Positions 47,523 through 59,200 of a stretch of 64,000 nucleotides of DNA are shown piece by piece. The stretch's first letter is position 1; each line of letters opens with the position of its first letter. Source of the stretch: Bradyrhizobium sp. LLZ17 (GTDB lineage Bacteria > Pseudomonadota > Alphaproteobacteria > Rhizobiales > Xanthobacteraceae); NCBI RefSeq assembly GCF_041200145.1, contig NZ_CP165734.1:5456001-5520000 (forward strand), written 5' to 3'. The notes beneath the pieces were generated by a model. It was not told the DNA's origin, made no database searches, and saw nothing but the letters and a program-made list of their open reading frames with translations. The position numbers and the translations under genes were made by a program.

Positions 47523-48647
47523 TCACGACCCGCCGCTCGAGACACCTGAATTCACCGGCGCCAGTTCGTCCTCGCGGCATCGCCAGCCGTCATTGGCCTT
47601 CACGAAGGCGAAGGTGCGCTGGATTCTCACGCTGCGTGTGACGTTGAAGGCCTCTGCGGCGCGCTCTCTGTTTGCGGCTGCCGGCTGCGGACGGCCTGTC
47701 CGCAAATCCCAACACGTGCCCGTGCAGGTGGACGCGACCTTGCTACAAGCGGTGAAGGGCGCCAGCACGACCATCTCGATCTCGCCGGTGACCTGCGCCT
47801 CCTCGTCGCTAACCTGGCTGTCGAGCGCATAGACGCGGTTGATGCGGACGAAATTGCCGCAGGAATTGGCGGCGTGAATCCGCGCCGCGCAGAAATCGAC
47901 GGCGTCGGTGTCGGGTGATTTGGCCGCGACCTGCCGGCCGAACACCTTCTTCGGATCGCCTTTGGCCGCGGCGATCTCGTCGGTCCGGCGCCGCAAAGAG
48001 TCGGCGAGACAACCTTCCTCGGACGACAGCTCGGCAAGCGGCACGTTCTCCTTGCCGACCAGATTGCATTTGCGGTCGCGCTCCCGCGTCCATCGACCGT
48101 ATTCGGCGAAGGCAAAGCGTGCCGCGTTCGGGTCGAGCTTGCCGATCAAGCCGAGCACCTCGCCGTTGAGCTCGGTCTCGGCAAGCGCCAGCGACGGGTC
48201 CGCGCAGATCAGCGCACCAGCCGCGGTGTTGGCCGCGAGGCAGTCGAAATCGGGGTCACGCAGCACAGCAGTGCGTTCCTCGGTGACCTTGAGCAGGCAG
48301 GCCCTGATCTGGTCGACCTCGTCATAGCGGATCGCGGCCTGGCCGACGATTCCGCAGCCCAGGCTGCGCTGCCGGATCCAGATCGCATTCTCCTCGATGG
48401 CGGGCAGGCGATCGGGCAGCCGCGCGAGCCGCGCCTCGATCGCGGCGCTCAGTCTCTCGGCCGCGGCGGCAAGTTCTGGGTCACCGCAGAACAATTGGTT
48501 GGCGGGGTCACGGTTCTGCCGGCAATTGTTCTTTGCAAACAGCGGCAGCTTGTCGGCGATGGAGCGGTCGGACGCGCCGGATTGGGCGGAGCTTGGTGCC
48601 GCGGGCAGGGCCAGCAGCGCAAGCACAGACAATACGATGAACCGCAT
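47523..48647 (-). CDS. LprI-like (DUF1311) exported protein
   Basis: A 374-residue protein with a signal peptide (MRFIVLSVLALLALPAAPSS, AQSG). It has two cysteine-rich LprI/DUF1311-like modules: around residues 50-115 (LFCGDPELAAAAERLSAAIE ... IRACLLKV) and around 130-215 (FDCLAANTAAGALICADPSL ... EEGCLADSLRRRTDE). The C-terminal ~140 residues carry paired cysteines around CGNFVRINRVYALDSQVSDE and end in a non-conserved tail. LprI-type modules inhibit lysozyme in other bacteria; that role here is not shown. Probably periplasmic. Confidence 0.8.
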   Translation of the reverse strand: MRFIVLSVLALLALPAAPSSAQSGASDRSIADKLPLFAKNNCRQNRDPANQLFCGDPELAAAAERLSAAIEARLARLPDRLPAIEENAIWIRQRSLGCGIVGQAAIRYDEVDQIRACLLKVTEERTAVLRDPDFDCLAANTAAGALICADPSLALAETELNGEVLGLIGKLDPNAARFAFAEYGRWTRERDRKCNLVGKENVPLAELSSEEGCLADSLRRRTDEIAAAKGDPKKVFGRQVAAKSPDTDAVDFCAARIHAANSCGNFVRINRVYALDSQVSDEEAQVTGEIEMVVLAPFTACSKVASTCTGTCWDLRTGRPQPAAANRERAAEAFNVTRSVRIQRTFAFVKANDGWRCREDELAPVNSGVSSGGS

Positions 48648-48737
48648 CCAGTCGTCCCTAGCATGTTTGGCGCCATGCTAGCAGTTCCAGACTGCAAGAC
48701 GAAATGGGCTTGTGGCGCTCGGTTTATGCAAGCGGCG

Positions 48738-48826
48738 GTAGCCCGGATGGAGCGGAGCGCAAGCCGGGGCCGGCGCAAGACGCGATAGAGCTCCCGGGAT
48801 TTCGCTGCGCTCCATCCGGGCTACGA
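48738..48826. repeat. GTAGCCCGGAT-family palindromic repeat
   Basis: GTAGCCCGGATGGAGCG and CGCTCCATCCGGGCTAC are inverted partners about 80 bases apart. This is the same family as at 12492-12534. Confidence 0.65.
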
Positions 48827-48840
48827 AACTGGAATTCAGA

Positions 48841-49593
48841 TCAGCGCGTCTCGGCGACCAGCGACAGAGGCGGGCTATCGAGTCCGGAGAACTGCATGGG
48901 TTCGCCGACATATTTCAGCACGGCGGATTGGTAGAGCACGAACAGCGGCTGGTAGCCGCGCGCGTTCTCATCCTCGACCATCGCCATGCGGCGGTTGTCG
49001 AGCATCAGCCAGTGCCCGTCGAGCCGTGCAGCCGCGACCGCGTGCGCTTCGCCGGCCAGGGTATCGCGCACGACGACGATGCGGAGGTCCTCGGCGGCGA
49101 CGCCGGCAAGCCGCAGTGCGGCCAGTTTGGCGATGGCGTAATCCTCGCAGTCGCCGGCGCCGCGCTGGAAGGTCGCAAGCGGCGAGCTCCAGATGTCGTC
49201 GGCACCGTCATTGACGGCGCGGATGGCGAGATTGATGGCGCGGTTGGTCTCGCCCAGCCGTGCGCGGCCGTCGCGAGTGCGGGCCTGGTCGACAATGGCG
49301 AGCAGCTTGAGCGCCGCGGGCGAGGCACAATTGTCGCGGTCGCCGTCGCACAGCGCGAGCTGCACCATGTCGTCGTCGAGCTGGTCTTTCAGCGCGAACC
49401 ATTTCTGCGGCAGGCCGCCGGTCGAAATGGCAAAGGCGAACACGCCGAACGGCTCAGCGGATTTGCGCACGAGAACGCCCGGTCCCGGCGACAGCAGGGT
49501 GCCGGCACGAAGATCGGCGACCGATCCGAACAGGATCAATCCGCACAAGACAAGGATCGCACGCCAGGCGCGCGTATGAGCAGCGGTTTCCAT
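48841..49593 (-). CDS. Transglutaminase-like cysteine protease, BTLCP/LapG-like
   Basis: A 250-residue exported protease. An N-terminal hydrophobic segment (AILVLCGLILFGSVADLRAG) acts as signal or anchor. The catalytic triad of the family is visible: Cys in RGAGDCEDYAIAKLAALRLA, His in GEAHAVAAARLDGHW and Asp in LMLDNRRMAM. LapG proteases cut giant RTX adhesins near their N-terminal retention module to release them from the cell surface. The giant surface protein starts only 690 bases away, divergently. A functional link is inference; no LapD-type inhibitor is in the window. Confidence 0.86.
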   Translation of the reverse strand: METAAHTRAWRAILVLCGLILFGSVADLRAGTLLSPGPGVLVRKSAEPFGVFAFAISTGGLPQKWFALKDQLDDDMVQLALCDGDRDNCASPAALKLLAIVDQARTRDGRARLGETNRAINLAIRAVNDGADDIWSSPLATFQRGAGDCEDYAIAKLAALRLAGVAAEDLRIVVVRDTLAGEAHAVAAARLDGHWLMLDNRRMAMVEDENARGYQPLFVLYQSAVLKYVGEPMQFSGLDSPPLSLVAETR

Positions 49594-50283
49594 CTGACAT
49601 CCCCTTCCGGCTTCGCCAGGTCCCCCTCGACCTCGACGTGCCGGCTATGTTGCTTTCGGGCAGATCATGCGAGGCGGGCCGTTTTGTTCTGCTTAAGGCG
49701 CCCGGCAGAGGTCCCAAAACCGCGAAGCAGGCTGAAGCTGGACTGGCCAGTTTGGGTAAAATTTTACGATTCGAAGGCTAGGAGTGCCTCGTCCGCCGCG
49801 AAATAGAGCCAATTGCAGGTAGAAGTTGCAGGAGGGCCGGTTCTGCGGCTTATGGCTAATGACCCGCTATTTCACGGGTTCTGTTAGTTGGGTCACAGAT
49901 TTAGTTCCGTATTTGCCGCAGGATGCTGCGGGGCACCACGAAGCAGAGACGACGCAAGTATCTTCTGTCCGATTTCTAGGATGGAATACATGGGATGACG
50001 GGCAGTGCGGCCAGATAGACCAGGAATTACTCAGAGCAACGCCAGCAATTACTTCAGCTTCTGCGCAGGCGAGGCGATCGGCACGCCCGGCGACGGCCTT
50101 GTGACGCGAAATCACACAAGCGATGGATGGTTTCGCTAAGGACTTGGTAATGATATGCAAGCTTAGGCGGTCGATACTTATTTAAATATTAACCCTTTTA
50201 CGGTGACCGGTTGAATTACGCTGGCAAGTTTGACGCCGCGCTCTTTTTGGATGGCCAGGGTTCTCACTCCCCCGCCCATGACC
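49594..50283. other. Long intergenic region upstream of the giant surface protein
   Basis: 690 bases without a convincing gene; a 92-codon plus-strand frame at 49826-50104 has no coding-like features. The stretch 50170-50210 is AT-rich against the GC-rich background (TATTTAAATATTAACCC), as expected of a regulated promoter. The region divides the divergent protease gene from the surface-protein gene and probably carries both promoters. Confidence 0.5.
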
Positions 50284-53200
50284 ATGTCGATTCTGTTCAC
50301 CGCCAAGCCCTTTATCGCCAAGGGGCATGGCCATGTGCCCGAGGGCGCTTTTGTCGTTCCCGACGCCAACCTGATCTTCAACGGCGAGTTCAAGCGCGCA
50401 GGTGTCGACCTCGTGCTGTCCCATGACGGCCATGAGTTCGTCGTCGAGGACTATTTCAGGGGCGACAAGCGCGCGGCGATCGCCTCGCCCGATGGCGCCC
50501 ACCTCACCGGCGACATCGTCAACGCGCTCACGGGCCACGTTGAATATGCGCAGGCCGCGCCCGGCGCGGCGGCGGCCGCGGTCATCGGTCACGTCACCAA
50601 GCTTTCCGGCAGCGCGACCGCCGTCCGCAACGGCGTCTCGATCATTTTGAACAACGGCGACAATGTCGAAAAGGGCGACGTGGTCTCGACCGGCGGCGAC
50701 TCGACGCTGGGCATCACCTTCATCGACGGCACCGTGTTCGGCCTGTCCTCCAATGCGCGGATGGTGCTGAACGAGATGGTGTACGACCCCAACGGGTCGA
50801 ACAATTCCTCGCTGCTCAGCCTGGTCGCGGGCACCATCACCTTCGTCGCCGGCGAGACCGCCAAGCACGGCGACATGAAGGTCGACACGCCGGTTGCGAC
50901 CATGGGCATCCGCGGTACAGCCGTGCTGACCCAGATCAATTTCGTCGTTCCCTCCGGCGGCGGCGATCCGCAGCCGCAGGCGAGCTTCCAGGTGCTGGTC
51001 GAGCCCAACGGCACCACCGGCTCCTACATCCTGTTCGACAAGGTCACGCTGCTGCCGATCGCGACGGTCAACCAGGCCGGCCAGATGATCCAGATCAGCG
51101 GCGGCAACGTCTCGATCAGCAATGCGCTGATGTCCCCCGACGTTCAGAAGCTGATCACGGACGTGTTCACGCTGAAGTTCACGGACAACGGCACCAACAC
51201 CAAGCTGACCAACAACTCCACCGACACGATCACCCAGACCGCTGACGGATTTCTGATCAAGGCGCAGGCCGGCTCCACGACTGCGACCGCAGTTTTCACC
51301 AACCTCAATCCCCCGGCGACGCAAGGGCAGGGCCTCGAGACGCAATCCAGCACGCGTATTCCCGGGTCGCCCGATTCGCGCGTCCTTGACGCCAACGGCA
51401 ATTTGAAGACTGCGTTCAACGTCACCGAGCACCCGAACGCGACCGGCGACCGCGCGGACACGACCGGCGACACCGTGGGTCCCGACACGTTCACCTTCCG
51501 GGTCAACTTCGTCGATCAAAATCTGGGCGACCTGCCGACGGTCTCGGTGGACCTCGCTGGCGCGCCGAACTACGTCTACATGGACGCGGGCCATCACGAC
51601 GTCACCGGCTCGCTCACTACTCTCCAGAAGCTGGATATCGCGGCGACGCAGATCAAGATCAATGTCGTCCCTGATGCCGGCAACAACAACAACGGATCGG
51701 CGCTCGCGACCTTCACGATCCCCGATCACGCGTTCGACTTTCTCGGGGCGGGCGAAACGCTGACGGTGACCTACCTCGTCAGCATCAACAACAATTTCGC
51801 GGTCAATCCCGAAATCACGACCATCCCGATCACCATCACCATCACCGGCACCAACGACAAGCCGGTGATCACCACCGGCGTTCAAACCATCACTTTCGCC
51901 GGTGGCACCAGCGTGCCGGGCGGGCCGCTCACGACCCACGTTCCCACCTCGGGCACGCTGACCTTCACCGATGTCGATCTCACCGACACCCACACGGTGT
52001 CGGTGTCAAAGTTCAGCGCGGTCTTGCCCGGCGCCACCGTCCCCCAGAGCATCTCCGACTTCCTCTCGAATTCCTTGCTGGTCTCGATCGCATCCGCCGA
52101 CGACAGCACCGGGACGGGCACGGGATCAATCCACTGGTCGCTGAAGGACATCCCGGTCTATCTCGCCGACTTCATCCCCGCGGGCCAAGTGCTGACCCTG
52201 ACCTACACCGTGACGGTCAAGGATCCGCAAGGTGCGACCTCGGACCAGACCATTACGGTCACGATCACCGGCACCGACGCTCCTGCCGTTGTGTGGATCG
52301 CGACGAACACGCCGGCCGGCGGCTTCTGGAAGGACGGCGCGAACTGGGAAACCGGCACCGTCCCGACGATCAGTGACGACGTCATTGTCATCACCGATCA
52401 GTTGCACGGACTGACGCCCTCTTATCCCGTCACAATCGACGCCGCGGCCTACGCCAAGTCGATCACGATGAACGATTTCGGCGGGCCGCCGCCGGAAGTG
52501 ATCAACAAGAGCTCGCTGACGATCGCCGGCGCGCTCAACATGAGCGCGGACTCGATCTTCAACAACACCGCGATCGGTACGATGTCGGTCGGCGGCAAGG
52601 CCGAGATCCTCGACACGGCCGTGTTCAGCAATGGCGGCTATCTCACGCTCGCGGGCGGTGGCGATTTCGCCAAAGCCATAACGATCACCAATTCCGGCAC
52701 GATCGAGCTGTCCGGCGGCACGCTGAAGACGCTGGCCGGGATCCACAATGCCGGTGGCACGCTGAAGGCCGACGCCGGCACGACGCTGATCGTCGATGCC
52801 GCGACGATCGACGGCGGCACCGTAAACATTCTGGGCACGCTGGAGCTCGACGGCATCAGCCTGGTCGAGAACGGCGCGCTGCACAATTCCGGCAAGGTCA
52901 ACGTTACGGGGACTGTCGCTTTCGACACGGAGACTGTCACCAACAATTCGACGATCGAAGTCCATGCCGGCGCGACGCTGACGCTGGCCCACGGGACCAC
53001 GGTCGACAATTCGTCGGGCGTGATGACCGTCGACGATCATGGCCAGCTGGTGCTGGATCACGTCGAGATCAGCGGCGGCGTCATCAATAATTTCAGCAGC
53101 ACGCTCGGCGGCAGCATCGACGTCACCGGCAACAGCACGATCGATGGCGGCGCGACGCTCGACAAGGGTGCAGTCACGGTCGAAAGCGATGTGACGCTGA

Positions 53201-56200
53201 CGCTCGACGATGTGACGGTGTCGGATGCGACCATCACCGACCACGGCGGACTGGTGCTTGACGGCACGGTGATGCTGAAGGGCGGCGCCACGATCCAGGG
53301 TGCATCGATCGACGCCCAGGGTCCGATCACCAACGAAGGCACGCTGGAGATTGCCGGTCCTGCCACGCTCCTCGACGACGTTGTGATCAACAACGGCACG
53401 GTCAGCGTCGATTCCGGCCAGACCCTGACGGTGTCGAGCACCGAGATAAGCGGCGGCGTCATTAGCGGGGCGGGCACGATCGACGTCACCGGCGACAGCA
53501 CGATCGATGGCGGCGCGACGCTCAACAATGCTGCGGTCACGGTCGAAAGCGATGTGACGCTGACGCTCGACGATGTGACGGTGTCGGGTGCGACCATTGC
53601 CGACAACGGCGGAGTGGTGCTTGACGGCACGGTCATGCTGACGGGCGGCGCCACGATCCAGGGTGCATCGATCGACGCCCAGGGTCCGATCACCAACGAA
53701 GGCACCCTGGAGATTGCCGGTCCTGCCACGCTGCTCAACGACGTTGTGACCAACAACGGCACGGTCAGCGTCGATTCCGGCCAGACCCTGACGGTGTCGG
53801 GCACCGAGATAAGCGGTGGCGTCACTAGCGGGCCGAACGACTTTGCCATCGGCCCCGTCCAATTCTCCGAAGGCCCCTCCGTCGGCGGAAGTGGCCCGAT
53901 CGTCAATAACGGCACGCTGGAGGTCGAGGGCCCCGCGACGCTGCTCGACGACGTCGTCACCAATCATGGCACGGTGGCGGTTGATGCCGGCCAGACGCTG
54001 ACGCTGTCGGGCACCGAGATTCGCGGCGGTTCGATAACCGGCGCCGGTACGATCGACGTCACCGGAGCTAGCGCGATTGACGCGGGGGCAACGCTGAGCA
54101 CCAGCTTTGTCACCGTCGAGAGCCTCAAGACCCTGATGCTCGACGCGATCACGGTCGATGGCACCACGATCACCGACAAGGGCAGTGTCGAGCTCGACGA
54201 CACCGTTGCCCTGAAGGGCGGCGCCAAGATCCAGGGCGGTCCGGTCACCAACAACGGCACGCTGGAGATCGCCGGTGCAGCGACGCTGCTCAACGACGTC
54301 GTGACCAACGGCGGCACGGTCAAGGTCGACGGCAGCCAGACCCTGACGCTGTCAGGCACGGAGATTTCGGGCGGCAGCATCAACGGCAGCGGCACGATCG
54401 ATGTCACCGGCGCCAGCAAGATCGATGGCGGCGCGACACTGAGCACGAGCACGGTCACTGCCGATGCCAAGCTGACGCTGGATGGTGTCACGGTGTCGGG
54501 CTCGATCATCACCGACAATTCCAGCATTGAGCTCGACAACCTCGTCAAGCTTCAAGGTGGCGCCAGGATCCAGGGCGGCCCGATCACCAACAACGGCACG
54601 CTGGAGATCGCAGGCGCTGCGACGCTGCTCAACGACGTTGTGACCAATGGCGGCACGACAACGGTCGACGGCAGCCAGGCCTTGACGCTGTCAGGCACGG
54701 AGATTTCGGGCGGCAGCATCAACGGCAGCGGCACCATCGATGTCACCGGGGCCAGCACGATCGACGCCAGCGCGACGCTGAGCACGAGCTTCGTCACGGT
54801 CGAGAGCGGCAAGACGCTGACGCTCGACGATATGACGGTGTCGGGCTCGACCGTCACCGATAAGGGCAGCATTGCACTCGCTGGCACGGTGACGCTCGAA
54901 GGCGGTGCCACGATCCAGGGGACCTCAACTGCTGTCAGGGGTCCGATCACCAACAACGGCACGCTGGAGATCGCCGGCGCTGCGACGCTGCTTAATGACG
55001 TCGTGACCAACGGCGGCACGGTAAAGGTCGACGGCAGCCAGACACTGACGCTGTCGGGCACCGAGATTTCAGGCGGCGCCGTCAACGGCACCGGCACGAT
55101 TGACATGACCGGCGACAGCACGATCGACGGCGGCGCGACGCTGAGCACCAGCTTCGTCATAGTGGAGAGCGGGAAGACGCTGACGCTGGACACAGCGACG
55201 GTTTCGGACACTGCGATCACCGCCAATGGCACGGGTGCCGTCAAGATCGACGCCAGCAACACCCTGTCGTTCAGCGGGGCAAGTCTCGCCGGCGGCAAGC
55301 TCAACGTCTCAGGTACGCTCAGCTCATCCGGCACCAGTACGATCACGAACACCGCCATCGTCAACAGCCATCTGATCGAGGCGGTCGGCGGCGTGCTGGC
55401 CCTTGTCGCCACGACTTCGGCCGCCATCACCAATGACGGGACGATTCGGGCCAATCTCGGCGAGCTCGACATCAATGGCGAGAACGTCGCCAACAACGAC
55501 ACGCTCGCTGCGATCAACGGCGGCACGCTCAAGCTGATCGCGAACAAGGTGACGAACGCGAGCGGCGCCGTCGTCTCGGTCGATAGCACGTCGACGCTCG
55601 ATCTCGCCGGCGCGACCATCGACGGCGGCACCGTGACCATCGCCGGGACCTTGGAATCGACCGCCGCGAGCGCCATCACCGAAGCCGACGTCACCAACAC
55701 CGGCACGATCACGGTCACCAGCGGCACGCTGACGATCGATCCCGCCGTGCTCCACACCGTCACCAATCACAAGCTGATCCAGGCGAATGGCGGCGAGCTC
55801 GACATTTCCGGCGAACTCATCGTCAATACTGCGGATATCAAGGCGATCGGCGGCGGCATCGTGAAGCTCGCATCGCTGACCGTCACCAACGGCGGCGGCA
55901 CGGTCACGATCGACGGCACCTCGAAGCTGTACCTGACGGACGTTTCGATCAATGGCGGCAGCCTTGGCAATTCCGGTCATCTTTATGGGGTGTCCGGCTC
56001 GAACGCGATTACGGCCGCCGTCGCCAACACCGGCACCATCGAGGTGCAGGCCGGCACGCTGAACCTCGCCGGTGGTCTCACCGGCGCCGGCTCGTTGATC
56101 GTCGACGACAATGCGACGCTGGAGCTCGCAGGAGCCACAGCGCAGACTGTGAGCTTCGCGGGCGGCACCGACACGCTTCAACTCGACAAGGTGGCCGGCC

Positions 56201-59200
56201 AGAGCTTTACCGGCACCATCACCGGCCAGTCGTCGGTCGGCGGCACCTTCACCGTGACCGGCGCGGCCGACATCACGACGTCGAACGGCGACGCGCTCGA
56301 TTTCACGGCGAGCGGCGGCACGCTCGCCAAGGCCGCCGATATCGTTCTCACGCCAACCGGCGCGCTGACCGGTGCGGCCAATGGCGTCCTCGTTACCCAG
56401 AACGGCGTTGGCGATATCTCGCTGACGGCGACAAAGGACATCACCGGCCTCGCCGGCAACGGCATCACGCTGCGTGACAGTGCGACTGGGGCAGGCGATA
56501 TCACGATCGAAAATGTCACCGGCAAGGCGACCGGGACCGGCGCGAATTCGGTCGGCGTCTTCGTCGAGAACTTGAATGTCGCCAATGCCGGCGACATCTC
56601 GATCACCCAGCTCGGCGGAGCAGCGGGCGGCGCCTATGGTATCGACGCGACCACGCACGGCGACGGCGACATCGATATCGACGCCGGCGGCAACGTCACG
56701 GGAAGCGCAATCTATGGCATCCGGGCGCGCAGCTATGGCGCCGGGCACGAGAGCGTGAAAACCGAGGCCGGCAGTGTGATTACGTCAGGCAGCTCGGGCG
56801 TTGTTGCGGTCAATCGCGCGATTTCGCTCGATGAGTCGGCCGGAAGCACCATCACGGTCGAGAACTACGGCACGGTTCATTCCGGCAGCAGCCTCACTCA
56901 AAGCAACAGTGCGCCAGCGGGCATTCAGGCCGGCTACACCGGCGCGACGACGGGAAGCAATGCCAACACCGACGTCAACGGCACTGTCGTCGTCAACAAC
57001 CATGGCGACATCAGCGCCACGGGCGGCCACGGCATCGATGCCTACAACTACGGCAATGGTGATGTCACGGTGAACGACGACACAGGCACCACCGTGCTCG
57101 GTGCCCAGATGGGTGTCAGAGCCCTGGCGCTGAGCGGCGGTACCGGAAATGTCACTGTCTCGCTCGGTGCCAGCGCATCGGTGACGGGGACGGCGGGCTA
57201 TGGCATCGACGCCTTCAGCCTCGACCAGGGCAACATCAGTGTCTCGCTCTCGGGTGGGGACACCATCACGTCCGGCAGTTCGGGCATCCTCGCCGTCAAC
57301 GAGGCCTCCGTCATCGCGAGCGGCGTGCAGAGCACGGTCCAGGTCACTGCCCACGGCACCATCCGCTCAGGTTCGACGCCGAACCTGAGCGGCGCGACCC
57401 CGGGCGGCATCGTTGCCGGCTACAACCCCGACCAAAACGGACAGTTCTCCAACAAGGTCTACGGCGACGTGACCGTCACCAGCGATGCGACGATCACCGC
57501 GGCTGCCGGCTACGGCATCGAGGCCTTCACCTGGGGCGTCGGCAAGGTCACGGTCACGACCGGGGAGACGTCGTCGATCACGGCCGCGGGCACCGCGATC
57601 GGCGCCTTCGACCATGGCGGAGGCGATGTCAGCGTCACCAATGAAGGCTCCGCCACGGGGGCGGTTGCCCTGGGCGTGGTGGCGACCGGCGCGGGCAACG
57701 TCACCATCCTCAATGACGGCGAACTTACCGCCACGGGAACGGCTGGTATCGTCGTCACCCAGAACGGCACAGCCGACACGAATGGTCCGGCCGCAATCGG
57801 CGACACGCACATCACCAACCACGGCTCGGTCGTGGGAGCGAGCGGCCATTACGCGATCTTCGTCCAGGGAAACACGACCGGCACCGCGCTAATCGACAAT
57901 TCCGGCACGATCGGGCCGGACGATGCCGGCAGCGTAACCGCGACAACCGACGCAATCGCCGAAAGCGGCCGCCACCTCACCATCAACAACACCGGCGACA
58001 TCAACGGCAACATCTCGGTTGCTACCGCCACATTCAATAACCAGGCGGACGGCACCTGGACGGTCGCCGGCACCAGCGTCTTCGGCAATGCGTCATCGAT
58101 CGTCAACCATGGCGCCATCGATCTGCACGGTGCCTCGATTTCCGGCGCCGGGCTGAGCATCGAAAATGACCAGAACATCGATAGCTGGGGCACAGCGTCG
58201 ATCTCGGGCACCATCGCCAACACCGGGGCCATCGAGGTCCATGACGGCGCGCTGACGTTGTTCGGCTCGCTGTCCGGTTCGGGCTCGGTCACCGTCGACG
58301 CCGATGCGACGCTCGACCTCAATGCCACGGTGTCGCAGACCATCACCTTCGCCGGCGATGGCGCCGAGCTCCAGATCGACACGTCGAGCTTCGGCGGATC
58401 GGTCGCGGGCTTCGCCGCGACCGACAAGCTCGATCTGTCGACGATCAAGTATGACGGCGGCACCTCGGCGACCTACGACGCCGCGACCGGCAACCTCGTC
58501 GTAAGCGATGCCTACGGCCACACCATCACGGTGAAACTCGTCGGCGCGGACTACAGCAACGCGCATTTTGCCGGCGGCAGCGACGGTCACGGCGGCACGC
58601 TGGTCACGCTCAATGCAATCGACGACGCGCCTCACTTCGCCGGAAGCCCGGCGCAAAGCACGGGCTTCAGCGAACTCGAGAACACCACCGGTTCACCAAC
58701 TGCCGATCCGGCACCGGCCGCGACCGGCACGATCGCGTTCAGCGACATCGATCTGACGGAGCGGCCGACGGCGACCGTTGCGATTACGGATCAGACCGTG
58801 ACCTGGCTCGACGCCGACCACGCCACGCATCTGACCCTGACGGCCGGCGAGACCGCCGTGATCGAGCAGGCGCTGGCGCTGCAGACCACCGGTACCAACA
58901 ACGGCACGGTCGGCTGGAGCTATTCGATCGCCGACAACGCGCTGGATTTCCTCGGCGAAGGCCAGACCGCCAACGTCGTCTCCACCCTCACGCTCGACGA
59001 CCACCAGGGCAAGACCGATACAGCCGAGGTCACGGTCACGATCGACGGCAAGAACGACGCGCCTGCGATCACGGCGGAAACCAACGATCATTCCGGCGCG
59101 GACCTGTCCGAGACCAATGCCGGGCTGGCCAAGCAGGGCACGCTGACTGTGTCGGATGCCGATGCCACCGACCACGTGACGGTCGCGGTCGACCATCTCG

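Noticed and set aside
49826..50104. 92-codon frame upstream of the giant gene
   Set aside because: No ribosome-binding site, no domain, and irregular composition in what should be a promoter region.
50170..50230. AT-rich stretch as a possible origin or recombination site
   Set aside because: It is only ~40 bases and sits just before a large gene. A promoter is the simpler explanation, and no DnaA-box cluster or repeats were seen.
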